Shown here piece after piece: positions 33,139 to 44,048 of a stretch of DNA of 64,000 bases. The notes below the pieces were generated by a model, which was given only the letters and a program-made list of their open reading frames with translations, had not been told where the DNA came from and made no database searches. Within the stretch, counting starts at the first letter, position 1; every line of letters starts with the position of its first letter. The position numbers were made by a program, and so were the translations under genes. Origin of the DNA: Candidatus Opimibacter skivensis (GTDB taxonomy: Bacteria; Bacteroidota; Bacteroidia; Chitinophagales; Saprospiraceae); contig JADKHH010000009.1 in NCBI GenBank assembly GCA_016721905.1, forward strand, positions 1-64,000, given 5' to 3'.

Positions 33139-33143
33139 CTCAC

Positions 33144-35408
33144 ATGAAACAAACTGCTTTACTCATCTGCGCACTTTTCAGCCTTCTTTCATTACAGGCA
33201 CAAGCGCCGAATAGATTCAATTACCAGGGTGTGGCCAGACAGGCTACCGGCGAAGTTATGCCCAACCGCAATATCGGCATCAGGGCAAACATTCTAAGCG
33301 ATGCTCCAGACGGATCTATTCAATATTCCGAAACCCATACGGTCACTACAAATCAATTGGGGCTTTTTGTCCTATCTATAGGAGGAGGCATAGTCATATC
33401 TGGTGATTTTGAGGATATCCTCTGGGATGGAAAGGACAATTTTTTAAAAATTGAAATCGATCCTAATGGCGGAAATGATTATTCATTCAATGGTACCACC
33501 CAACTCCTAAGTGTACCGTACGCCATTCACAGCCAGAATGCTTCTGAAATTGGAGGTAATGCTGTCTCGGCCACAATTCCAACAGATGGTCAAGTCTTGA
33601 AATGGGATGACAACGCCAACCAATGGGTCCCTGCAGACGGTTCTCAAAACATAGCCTATACTGCCGGAGCAGGGATAGCCATTGATGCCGGCAATACAAT
33701 CATCAATACGTCACCAAATCAGCCTATCAGTATGACCGGAAGTGGGGCTACTAATGTAACAGGCACTTATCCAAATTTCACAATTGAAACACCCGCTCCT
33801 ATCGACAATAGCACCACAAATGAGATCCAAACCCTTTCGCTCAATGGAGATACACTTAGCCTTTCATCTGGAGGTGGATCTGTTCAACTTCCTGCTGTGA
33901 CCCCTGTAGCTGGTCCCGGAATTTCAATATCCGGTAATGTAATATCAAATACTGGCGACCTTAATCCAAATGACGATCTGACAAATACCTCCAATGCAGG
34001 AGGAGATGTAACTGGCACTTTTAACAATCTCAATGTAACTCGTCTTCAAAGCAATCCAATATCAAATATCACACCGTTAAATGATGAAGTGTTAAAATGG
34101 AATGGTGCTAGCTGGATACCTCAACCAGATGAAAATACCATTTATACTGCAGGTCCAGGTATTTCAATAGCTGGAGATGTCATTTCAAATACTGGAGATA
34201 CAGATGCCGATGCAACAAATGAACTTCAGACACTTTCTTTAGATGGACAGTCTTTATCTATCTCAAATGGAAACTCCGTCAATTTACCATGGGTTAAATG
34301 TCCAGCATATGGTGCAATCATGCTTGACCTACTTTTCTAGGGTAAACATTGGAGAACCGTGTCAAAACGTAGCTGATGGCGAAAGTGCTCTTATCGTTAA
34401 TGGAAGTGGATATTTTGATGGTAATTTATCACTTCATGATGATTTCCCTACAATAGAATTTACTAATAGTAATTATTTAACTTATATGGGTATGAATACT
34501 TCCGGCAATATCATCCTGAATTCTCAGAATGGGGGTGGAAATTTCGGCATTGGTCCTGGCAATCCTGACTCAAAACTAAAAGTAAATGGTGGTGCACGAA
34601 TAGAAGATTATCTAAAATGGGAGGATCTGGCGTTTTTGAAGTAGATGCGGTTGGGATAACAGGCGGACGATTTAAGATTGATGCTGCAGGTAATGTCGGA
34701 ATCGGTACAAATAGTCCTGACACGAAGTTTACTGTAAATGGCGCTATTAAAGCTGCGCAAACATTGATCGTAGATAATGCCGGTACAAATTCAGGAACTG
34801 CACCGGATATCACTTTAGGTTCTGCCAGTGGAGAGGGCATTGGATCTCAACGAACCACTGGCACCAACCAATGGGGTCTTGATTTCTACACAAACTTCAC
34901 CAGAAAAATGGTAATCCTGAATGAGGGTAATGTGGGTATAGGCACCTCCTCCCCGGCATTCAAACTGGAAGTGAATGGAACCGCAGCTAAACCCGGTGGA
35001 GGTTCCTGGACAGCCACATCAGATAGCAGACTTAAGCAGAGCATCAGACCATACACAGATGGATTAAATACCCTGCTCAGGATCAATCCTGTCACCTATC
35101 ACTACAATGAAATGTCTGGTTATGATACTGATGCTGAGCACATAGGTGTTATTGCCCAGGAACTGCAACCCATCGCTCCTTATATGGTTACTGAATCTCC
35201 GATAAAATCTGAGGATGGTTCACCTTACCTGACAGTAGATAATTCCGCTATGACGTATTTGCTGATCAATGCGATAAAGGAGCAGCAGGAGATGATAGAT
35301 CAACTTAAAAGGGAGAATGAAGAATTAACCAGAAAATCAGATAGAATAACTGTAATTGAAAAAGACCTGGAGGTGCTCAGGCAAATTATAATCAATGAGA
35401 ATGACTAG
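33144..35408 (+). CDS. Secreted fibre-like protein with C-terminal peptidase S74 chaperone domain (frame-broken)
   Basis: About 755 residues in three frames (33144-34340, 34243-34644, 34617-35408). A signal peptide (MKQTALLICALFSLLSLQAQ) is followed by a beta-sandwich head (NRFNYQGVARQATGEVM) and a beta-helical stalk with repeated AGPGISISGNVISNTGD-type motifs. GNVGIGTNSPDTKF and GNVGIGTSSPAFKL blades follow. The C-terminus is an intramolecular chaperone S74 domain with the Ser-Asp-x-Arg-x-Lys signature (TSDSRLKQSI), then a trimerising coiled coil (INAIKEQQEMIDQLKREN). S74 domains trimerise and autocleave fibres. The joint at ~34610 is repaired by AAAA to AAAAA. The joint near 34310 is less clean. 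Found in phage tail spikes and also, as here, in Bacteroidota surface proteins. Confidence 0.82.
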
Positions 35409-35607
35409 GGACATTCTCTGTATAGATTTAATTGATACTTCTCTAAGGCCTAGTAGCATATTATATATTAATAAAGAATCTAAAATGAATATGCATGACG
35501 ATCAACAATGGTTACAACGCAAAACTCTATGAATACCTTTTGTGCTTTAAAAGATCCTATTTATAAATGCTAACTCTATTGTAAACCAATCAATAAATAT
35601 TCCGGAT

Positions 35608-38600
35608 ATGGCAACTTCAAACCCAGAAGATGTATTTCGATTTACATCACTCAGAGCTCCAAAATCACCCAACAAGGATAAATGGTATCTGTCATATGCA
35701 AAGGATAATTATACTGAAAACCCATCATTTACACTTGTTGACAGGAACATATCAGATAAAGACGTATCTCCTATCGGCGGGAAAATATTTGAAGAGGTGT
35801 ATTGTAATAAAGCCAAATCTAACGATACAATTGTTAACGAATTATTAGAACTCAAACCATTTGGTTACAAATTTAAGTTTGAGTGTGATTCTATACCGCA
35901 TAAATTAGAAAGTAAACTCTCAAAGTACGGGTTTACATGGAAACAATTCATACATATTTCATGCCTCTGTTAATAATACTCCAGTATACATATTATTTAA
36001 AACACAGTCTACTTTTTTCTGCTATCATTCAAACTTGCAAAAGGATAATTGAATCTCATTTAAAAACTTTAAAAAAGATATTTTGATATGTCAACTTGAA
36101 AAAACATTTAATGTTAGTACACTTTTCAATTTTGTTACGGGATCTGAACTAATTTCCCCTAAAGGCTCCAATATTAAATTGACATTCCAAAATATTAAAG
36201 GTCAATTATTTGATATACTATATTTTCTTTACGTTTCAAAACGCAAATTTCCAATCAATCTTGACACTATTATTGATCAGATCAGAACTCTTCATGTAAT
36301 TGAATTTCTGGGGTATGATACTTTTACAAAGGTGAATATAAGTTACCCTAGTAATTCCACAAATATACCAAAAACTGCTATAAAGAGGAAAGTGAAATGC
36401 CTCAATCAAAAAAGACTCTAAAATCGTTAGCTGGAGACCCCAGGAAAACCCAGCCAAATGAAATTAAGGGAGAGGAAATAATTAAAGATTGCGATATAAA
36501 CCAATTTAATACTTCAGGTATACTTGCTCACTATCCCTATATCAGTGATCAGAATGATTTATTAAAATTCTATAGTGTTGATCCAGTGATTCATTCCATT
36601 TTCGCTAAATTAAGCCACTTTCATACTCCATTTAATGATATTCGTCCAATTGGTGTATGCGACTTAAAGATTGTAAAACAAATATTGATAAAATATGAAG
36701 CTGGGGAAATAGCCCATATTGAGAATATTTTAAAGGGGGAAAGTAAGGAACGCACACATCGCAAATTAGAGACAATCGAGAATTTCATTTCCGATGACAC
36801 AATAAATGAAAACGAGAGTTCGAAGGAAAATCAGAGTGCGGAGCGAAATGAAATGCAAAAAGAAGCACAAAAAACGATTAATGAAACCTCAAATACAAAT
36901 GTGAATGCGTCAATTAGTTATAAAGGTTTTGTAGATGCTTCTTTAAGTACGGGCTTTTCTTGGGATAAATCGAAGGAGGAAAGCACACGCAATGCTCAGA
37001 ATTTTGCCCGTGAAATCACACAAATATCTGTAGAAAGAATACTGCAAAGAACCCAAAGTATAAGGACAACGCGAAGGACGAGTGAAACTGAAGAAACGAA
37101 TGTGCATAAGCTAGATAATGCACGTAAAGACAAAAATGTTGTTGGTATTTATCGCTACATTAATAAAAGATATAAAGCACAGGTGTTTAATTATGGTGAG
37201 AGGCTAATGTTTGAGTTTCTCATTCCGGAACCGGCAGAGTTTTATCGTAAGAGTATTGAGAATAAAAATAGATTTGAAAAGGATAAATTTTATTGTTCAT
37301 TGAAAAAAATAAAAACACTTAAAGAAAATGGAATTACTTCTAAAGACCAATTTTCTCAATTTTGGGTAGATTATTATGCAAAATTATTAAATATTTCATT
37401 TGACAAATTTCCATATGAAAAGGAAATCGATACCACACCTAAAGTGATGTATTTACATGCAGGAGGCTTAAACCATTGGGCACCAAATGAGCATTCGTGG
37501 ATCTATAAGCAAAATCAAATAAATAAGCTCAAAAATAGTATAAATGCAAGCCCTAAAAGAGAGATGAAATAATACATGAACTTAGTATTTCACCGCAATT
37601 ATATTCTGCTTTTGCCCAAGAAAGTATAACCTTATTTATACCTCAACCAAATTCAAAAATAAATATTAAAGCCAATATATTTTCTTCAGGACATAAAGCA
37701 CATGAAAATAACCCAATAGAGCAATCCACAGTTTATCTAAGTATAGAAGAGATTCGCAATACAATATAGCTGAAAAAATAAATCTAATTTATGATGCACA
37801 ATTAATAAACCACAATATACCTACTTTTAAAATAATTTATTAACAAATCTTACTTTTAAAGCTAATTGTTCTTATTGCCAATTCTATGTAATTGTAATAA
37901 CAATTCAAGAAAGCGAAGACACTAAAGTAATTAATGATTGGAAAGATAAGATTTTAAGGAAATTAATCTTAGAGTAAAGGAGTACAATGACGATATTGAT
38001 GAGCAATGCAATGTTGAACAAATTGAATTTGAAAAAGGACAGAAACTTGAGGAAATTGAATCTATAGTTAAAATAAAGGGAAGAAACCCTAATGTAAACA
38101 AATTAATAATAGAAGAAGAACTACATAAACATGCCTTATCGCTTTTTTCTAAGGAATTTGATACAGACGTAAAAAGTGATTTTCTTAAAGAGAATCCAAT
38201 AGAATATCAGTCTGTACCAAAGATAAAAAGAGTTTCAAGGGTCATGGATAGTAAATGTGTAATAGATGATTCGGAAGTGGATTGTCAGATACATCCAATT
38301 ACAAACCTGGAAAGCGCAAAGAAAAAGGGGAAATTTGTTCAATTCTTTGAGCAAGCCTTTGAGTGGGACAAAATTTCCTACCTACTTTATCCCTATTTCT
38401 ATGCAGATAAAAGTCGTTGGATGGATAATTATGATCATATCGACAATGAGCCAAAAGATCCAGTTTTCGTAGCATTTTTAAGGGCGGGGTATGCTAGGGT
38501 ATTAGCACCAGTAAGGAATACTCACAGGGAAGCTGTCATGCACTTTTTATACACAAGAGAACCATGGAACGGGGGCAGCATCCCGGTAATTGGGGATGAA

Positions 38601-38762
38601 ATGTACATCCCAATTTATGAGGAGCTTAGAAATCAAACCGATGAATATCATAGTGCCGTTCCTGAGGGTGATTCGTGGGAATATGTATTACCTACGTCCT
38701 TAGTTATGCTAGAGAATGGCTCTGAATTACCTGTATTTGATCAAAATTTTCCTAAAAAATAG
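35608..38762 (+). CDS. Very large hypothetical protein of the Het-C island (frame-broken)
   Basis: Around 1050 residues if joined. Clear open pieces: 35608-35973, ~35950-36421, 36397-37572 and ~37860-38762; the last extends well upstream of its first ATG (VKEYNDDIDEQCNVEQIEFE is open). One-base repairs near 35955, 36058, 36090, 36395, 37570, 37767, 37840 and 37958 (mostly A runs) link them. Visible features are a Gln/Glu/Asn/Lys-rich helical segment, an alternating polar/apolar stretch (NASISYKGFVDASLSTGFSW) flanked by Ser/Thr/Glu/Arg-rich helices, then VVGIYRYINKRYKAQVFNYG and LMFEFLIPEP. The C-terminus is Trp/Tyr-rich (VAFLRAGYARVLAPVRNTHR). No known family recognised. The alternating stretch resembles pore-forming beta-hairpins, but this is speculative. 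The Het-C-like gene begins 6 bases after its stop. Confidence 0.55.
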
Positions 38763-38768
38763 TCTACA

Positions 38769-40876
38769 GTGAAGCCAGACGGGCATAGTAAAGTCGCGGA
38801 AGAGGCTGGTATATGGCGTTTTAAAATAGCACTAGAAAGCCCCCAGATGCCACAAAACACATATCCCTCCGGATTAGATGCTTTCTATCTGGGCAATTGG
38901 CTTGCTGATTTAAGCCAAGTTAAAGATCCTCATGGAATACTTGAAGCTGCAACAAAAGGGGAAATACAACAATTAAAAAGGTTGTATCTGAAAATGTTTT
39001 AAAACTTAAGCCCCTTATTGAAGAATCTCTCGGGTCATTTATTATTGATTATATAAATGAGCTTCCAAAAGTTAGTAAGGAAAAAAAAGAGCTATGGACC
39101 TCAGAAACTCTGCGCTATTTAAAAATTGAAATAAAGGAACTATTCGATCTTGTTGAGGAGGAAATTGTCAATAAATTGGATCTATTTATCACAAGCAAGA
39201 AAATTAATGAATTCATTAAACACCTCATCCATTTCAAAGCATATGTGAAATTTGTTCGACCTGAAAATGGCAAGTCTAGAGAAAAAATACAATATGACAT
39301 ATTTAATAAAATATTTAATATTTATTTTACCCAATATTATCCACATGAGCATTTAGATCGCCCAGATTCTAAATTAACCTTAAAAGAACATTCAATTTCT
39401 ACGCATACAGGCATTCACTATGCTGATAAGGTTGATGACGAAAGAGAAAACGTTTATAAGTATATTGTTGATGCCATTAAAGTAATTATTGGTCAGCTTC
39501 ATGAATTAGATAAAGAGTGGGCAAAACCTCTATTTTCAGGCAAAGAAAGAATAGATTTTAGCAGTGAAGAATGGCAATTGGGTTTAAGTAAATTCGGTCA
39601 CATTTTGCACCTTATAGAAGATTTTTTTGCTCATAGTAATTTTATTGAAATTGCGGTTTTGAATATAAATGCAAATGAAATTAGTGAGATGTTTTTAAAT
39701 AATGCTTTACAAAACAAAGCAACTAGTAGAAACCAACTTTCAGATGAAGAAATAAAGAAAATTGAGTGGATTACAGATAATGTGCTAAAATTTAAAAAGC
39801 GGCTTGAAAAGTATCATGCACAAGAAACTCCTTTTCCCAATGGTCAAGATATCGAAGACAACATAGTTACTGGATATTTTGATGTCCAAGAAGCATTTCT
39901 AGCAATTTTCGATTCCATCTTAAATTTAATTGTTCCTAAATCCGACAATGATAAAACAGCTGTCGATAAAATATTTTCTGAATTTATGGATACAATGTTT
40001 GAAATTACCATCAAATTAATTAATGAATTTAAACCACCAGTGACAGTTGGGAGTAGTATTAAAATGGTAACTATATTTAGAAATGCCCTTCATGATGTAA
40101 AGGAAAATATAATCAATAGCCACTTGCATACAATTTCTACGCATTCAACTATCAAAAAAGATATAGGCAAGATTATTACTAGTTTATTTTCGGCAATGGA
40201 TAGTTGCGGAGTTGTTTTTGTGAGGTTTATTAGGTTAATTAAAAATGTTCTTAGCAGGTTGTCTGATTTTGATTCAACTTTCGGTGTAATAACTAAGTCT
40301 ATTGAAACACTTTTACAAAGTTATTCATTCTTAATTAATGCAACATTTGGTGTTTATAGAATTAGTAAGACTCTCAATTTTTCTGCAAGTAGTTTGATAG
40401 AAGTTGAAAGTATATCGAAAATTTTGTTTACAAGAATTAATAGCAATCGAATAGGTTCGCATTCACTATTATCAAAAGATATGCCTGATTCACCATTATA
40501 TAAGGAGATGTTTAACTGTGCAAAGACGGTTCATTGGCATATTGTTGACGCAATGGTTAGATGGTCGGATGAGAAATGGATTAAAAGCACTCCAAAACAG
40601 GAATGGATTGATTGGGAAAAGCTAATATTTCATTTTTTAGGTCACCCTGGATTCCTAATTAAGGGAAATAAAGTCTTAAATAAAGAGGTAGTCGAAACGG
40701 CTCTACATTTGACAGACGGTACTGAAACCTTGGAAAGTATTTATTTGAATAATGTAACAGATAAAACGTATTTTTCCTTTGATACATTTCTCTTTTATAA
40801 TAACATTCCAATTTCATATTTAGCTGATTTGCCTGGAGGAGTTGGAATTGACTATGCATTAATTAAGGCATATTGA
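38769..40876 (+). CDS. Het-C-like protein (zinc-phospholipase C fold relative; frame-broken)
   Basis: About 703 residues. It starts at GTG 38769 (KPDGHSKVAEEAGI), where GH may supply a metal ligand. The stretch YPSGLDAFYLGNWLADLSQ follows, and the hallmark KFGHILHLIEDFFAHSNFIE sits near residue 280. It matches the (L)EDF-AHSN-E signature of fungal HET-C incompatibility proteins and related bacterial Het-C proteins, and recalls the zinc-dependent phospholipase C fold. A break near 38985 is repaired by one A, joining KGEIQQLKK to VVSENVLKLKPLIEESLG. The helix-rich C-terminal half (residues 330-700) is unique. No signal peptide. It is likely part of a cell-death or toxin module with its two neighbours. 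Enzymatic activity is not shown by sequence alone. Confidence 0.75.
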
Positions 40877-40888
40877 AAATTTGTAGGA

Positions 40889-41203
40889 ATGGCAGAAGAA
40901 GAATTAGATTGCGATATGATTGTGAAGCCATCATTAAGAATTTTAATCCCTAATAGGACGGAAATTAAAGTTGTTTTGCCATCTGAAAGTGTTTGGTATG
41001 ATGGCATTCTTAAGTTGAATTCAGTAGAATGGAAAAATTATTTTAACATCTATATTAAAGACAGAAAGAATTATTATGATAATCAATCAACTCTAAACAA
41101 TTTGTATACTTATGAGTATATTGATACTAAAGAGATGAAGAATAAGATTATTAACTATAATAAATTAAGATTGAATCTTGAAAAAATATATAATCAAAAG
41201 TAA
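40889..41203 (+). CDS. Small unknown protein of the Het-C island
   Basis: 104 residues, one clean frame, ATG 12 bases after the Het-C-like gene. Acidic N-terminus (MAEEELDCDM), a short beta-rich middle (RILIPNRTEIKVVLP) and a Lys/Asn/Tyr-rich C-terminus. No family recognised. Its size and position as last gene of a toxin-like operon fit an immunity or chaperone protein, which is inference. It shares the AT-rich codon use of the two preceding genes. Confidence 0.65.
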   Translation: MAEEELDCDMIVKPSLRILIPNRTEIKVVLPSESVWYDGILKLNSVEWKNYFNIYIKDRKNYYDNQSTLNNLYTYEYIDTKEMKNKIINYNKLRLNLEKIYNQK

Positions 41204-41420
41204 TAGCATGCACCAATGGTAAGTGGCAACTTGACCTGACTGGGAACTTGACAGAATATTGTACGATAAAAAGCAAATCAGATACTAACGTCTTCACAAA
41301 TAATAAGCATCCCTGACAAACTGAATTACAACCACCGTAACAAATTATTTCCTTCGTCTTCTTTGGCTACCGAAGCTATTTCGCATAGGCAAAACTCTCA
41401 GCCTTAGCCTTCCCCTCCCC

Positions 41421-42779
41421 CTACCACCTCACCTTCCTCGTCAAATACATAATCATCGCAATAATGACAAACAAAGCTAAACTTCCGGCCAACAATGCAT
41501 AATCTTCAAGCTGCAAAATGATATAGATAAACCCAAATAAAGCCGTAAGCAAACTTCCCGCGACAAGAGCATACTTCTTTTCCGAAAATATACTCCTGCT
41601 ATATAAGGTAATCAATAGGATGGTAGCCGTGGAAGCAATGCCATACGCCGGATCAAAACCTAAATGCTCCGATAAGGACAACAGCAGAATAAAAAAGATA
41701 ACTAACGCTGCTCCGACCAGGCCATACTGCAACGGATGAACTTTCTGTTTCTTCAGTACTTCACAGAAAAAGTAGACGGCAAAGGTGAGCGTGATCAATA
41801 GGAAGGCATACTTAACGGTGCGCTCATTTTTAGTATAATGATCCACTGTGTTGAGCAACTCCACGCCAAATACAGGTTTGGTGTTAGCAGTGCTTTCATA
41901 GGCATCCGCATACCTGACAGGATTGACATTTTGAAAAGCCTGTGGATTGCTTTCAGTCCACTGTTGTGAAATCTGCCGGTTGATATCCAGGATGGTCCAC
42001 TCGGCTTCAAAACCGCTGGCGGAAATCGTGCTGGTATCCGGGAGGAACTGGCCTTCAAACTTCGGTGATGGCCATGATGAAGTAAGCTTAACTTTATTCT
42101 GTCCTCCAACAGGTGAAAAATAAATGCCCTGGCTTCCTTTCAGGGAAAGCATAATCCGGAAATCCATTTTTTCCTTTTCAGCCACAGAATCCGGAAGGCT
42201 GCACATCAAACCGGATGGCAATTGTAGCCCTGCAGGTACTGCTGCTGTCATTGGAATTGATGCATCCCCTAATTCAAGATTTACCTTTGAAGCAATACCG
42301 GATAAATCCGTAATGGACAGATGTAACCTTGCCTTGTCCCACATGACTTTATCCGGCGCTATTTTGAGTGCGTTGAGATCCGTGTAGGAAACACTTCCAT
42401 GGATGTTCAACTCACTTTCATACAGCATGACTTCAAAAATGCTTCTCTTTTTAACGACAGGGGTCAGGTCCCCGGACATCTCCAGTGTTTGCGGGAAATA
42501 AAATAATTTCTGTTCACGCCATTCACTGGACTGATTGGTAAACTTAACTTCTTCCAGATAAGGGATGACAATATATGGCCCGGTGATGGTCTGCAATTGT
42601 CCCCATTTACTGCTGACTTCATTGGTCACCTCCATTTTTCTGGACGACCGTTCACGGACCAGTTCGTTGATCATTATACTCGGGATCATCAGCACGAGGA
42701 TCAGGAATCCAATGATGACTACTTTAAACAAGACATTTTCGGTCCAGTGCTTTTTTTCATTTGATGTGTACTCTTCCAT
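41421..42779 (-). CDS. creD: CreD family inner membrane protein
   Basis: 452 residues, full length for the family. An N-terminal helix (VVIIGFLILVLMIPSIMI) is followed by the large periplasmic domain (SSKWGQLQTITGPYIVIPYL, FEAEWTILDINRQ) and a C-terminal block of five or so helices (YAFLLITLTFAVYFFCEVL, LVGAALVIFFILLLSL, LLITLYSRSIF, YALLAGSLALFVIIAMIMYL). In E. coli, CreD belongs to the CreBC stress regulon; in Bacteroidota it usually sits, as here, after a small winged-helix regulator and a membrane protein. Upstream is the regulator gene (42855-43154), 75 bases away. A truncated near-identical copy lies at 31362. Confidence 0.92.
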   Translation of the reverse strand: MEEYTSNEKKHWTENVLFKVVIIGFLILVLMIPSIMINELVRERSSRKMEVTNEVSSKWGQLQTITGPYIVIPYLEEVKFTNQSSEWREQKLFYFPQTLEMSGDLTPVVKKRSIFEVMLYESELNIHGSVSYTDLNALKIAPDKVMWDKARLHLSITDLSGIASKVNLELGDASIPMTAAVPAGLQLPSGLMCSLPDSVAEKEKMDFRIMLSLKGSQGIYFSPVGGQNKVKLTSSWPSPKFEGQFLPDTSTISASGFEAEWTILDINRQISQQWTESNPQAFQNVNPVRYADAYESTANTKPVFGVELLNTVDHYTKNERTVKYAFLLITLTFAVYFFCEVLKKQKVHPLQYGLVGAALVIFFILLLSLSEHLGFDPAYGIASTATILLITLYSRSIFSEKKYALVAGSLLTALFGFIYIILQLEDYALLAGSLALFVIIAMIMYLTRKVRW

Positions 42780-42854
42780 GTGGTATTATTTAAAAGTGGA
42801 TTAAAGCATTTATGTTATTGAATGTCCTTCAGATGAGTGAGCTTAAAGGAAGCA

Positions 42855-43154
42855 TCAGGGTTTGAAGCGAATCAGTTTTTCCAGGGCGGTGATATGTGCT
42901 TCAAAAGCTTTGCGGCCTTGCTTTGTGGCCTTGTAGCGTGTCAGTGGTTTTCGGCCAATAAAGGATTTCTGTACAGTGATATACGTTGCGGCTTCCAGAC
43001 TCTTGAGATGAGAGGCCAGGTTGCCGTCAGTGACATCGAGCAATTCCTTGAGGGCATTGAAATCAATGGCATCATTGACCATCAGGGCCGACATGATGCC
43101 AAGCCGTATTCGGCTGTCAAAGGTTTTGTCCAATGCCTCGATCAATTCTTTCAT
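42855..43154 (-). CDS. Winged-helix transcriptional regulator (creD operon)
   Basis: 99 residues from ATG 43154 (MKELIEALDKTFDSRIRLGI). A longer in-frame start exists, but the chosen ATG overlaps the upstream stop (ATGA at 43151-43154) and matches the usual family length. The wHTH is visible: LMVNDAIDFNALKELLDVT, then recognition helix region DGNLASHLKSLEAATYI and wing KSFIGRKPLTRYKATKQG. This family binds DNA as a dimer and typically represses its own creD-type operon. No ligand-binding domain is present. Confidence 0.88.
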   Translation of the reverse strand: MKELIEALDKTFDSRIRLGIMSALMVNDAIDFNALKELLDVTDGNLASHLKSLEAATYITVQKSFIGRKPLTRYKATKQGRKAFEAHITALEKLIRFKP

Positions 43155-43762
43155 GCCTTTGGCTTGTTGAACATCATGATGCCATATACGATATGTGCCA
43201 TTCCAAAACCGAGGGCAAGCACAGGAAGATCCCATCCGGTAATGCCTGCCGGGATACTCAGGGTGATTTCAACAATACCCAGCCAGAATACACTCCGCAA
43301 CGTAAACTGGGACACCAGAACGAGGGCCAGGCCGTAGAAGGACAATAACACCGGGGAGAGGAGTTCCCATTGTTCTTTTTCATAAATCCAACCGGCAATA
43401 ATGGCGCCTGCAAAAAGGGGATAGAAAATGCAGGAGCATATTCCGGATGGCGGGTGTCCAGACAGATTGGTTTTCCAGTCGTGCCTTCCGCATACACATA
43501 TACCACGAACTAAAAATGGAAAGGACCAAGACTGCCAGCGCTATAGCGGTGAGCTGCAATATGAGCGGGTGGTTTTGGTCGATTTCGTATCCCCATTGGT
43601 GAGTTTGGATGCCTTTATCAACCATGCTGCGGCGGCGAGTCCGGCCAGGGCTAAGAGTCCGGGGATAATGCCGGCCCAGCCGCTGAGGGATAGAAATCTG
43701 GAGGACCGTTCCATCATGGATCTGATGTGGGCGAGGTCGTCGGAATATTGATTTTGGCTCAT
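43151..43762 (-). CDS. Four-helix membrane protein (creD operon, frame-broken)
   Basis: About 203 residues from ATG 43762 (MSQNQYSDDLAHIRSMMERS). Open pieces 43786-43541, 43625-43380, 43506-43258 and 43351-43151 overlap in different frames. Joined they give helices SGWAGIIPGLLALAGLAAAAWLI (listed partly: IIPGLLALAGLAAAAWLI), LQLTAIALAVLVLSIFSSWY, a middle helix around 43340-43440 and LPVLALGFGMAHIVYGIMMF at the end. Its stop overlaps the regulator start. The DDLAHIR / MERSSRFLSLSGW start is typical of the membrane protein paired with such regulators in Bacteroidota. Function unknown; the regulator may be tied to its state. Confidence 0.72.
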
Positions 43763-43900
43763 ATTACAAAGTACTTTGTATTGCAAAGTAAATGGAATAA
43801 TTTGAAATATGCAATACCCCTGTAATCACAAAAAAAAATGGGTCTTGAGATCATTAGCTCCCTGGGGCTTGTAGATTCAATTACTCCCTTTTCATTTCCT

Positions 43901-43940
43901 TTAAAAGGAATTTTAGTATATTTCCTATACTATTCCCTGG
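43901..43940 (+). promoter_or_regulatory. Conserved block, candidate ECF-type promoter of the sigma operon
   Basis: TTAAAAGGAATTTTAGTATA plus TTTCCTATACTATTCCCTGG, ~110 bases before the sigma start. It is conserved with 32071-32110 while the sequence between block and gene has drifted. GGAATTTT could be a -35 and ATACTATTCC a -10 of an autoregulated ECF promoter. Inference. Confidence 0.5.
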
Positions 43941-44048
43941 CAAGACCCGCACTCTTTTCCATTGAATAGATCAAACCAAATAGAACGATCCGGCTGTCTG
44001 CCCGGGTAGATTGTTCTACCCAATGTCGGCCCTCCGGTTTGTGCAGGT

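Noticed and set aside
33144..35408. Prophage, because of S74 tail-spike domain
   Set aside because: No capsid, portal, terminase or integrase gene nearby, and the protein has a signal peptide and a T9SS neighbour.
42837..43337. 166-residue plus-strand ORF
   Set aside because: It overlaps the creD regulator and membrane protein, which have recognisable domains on the minus strand.
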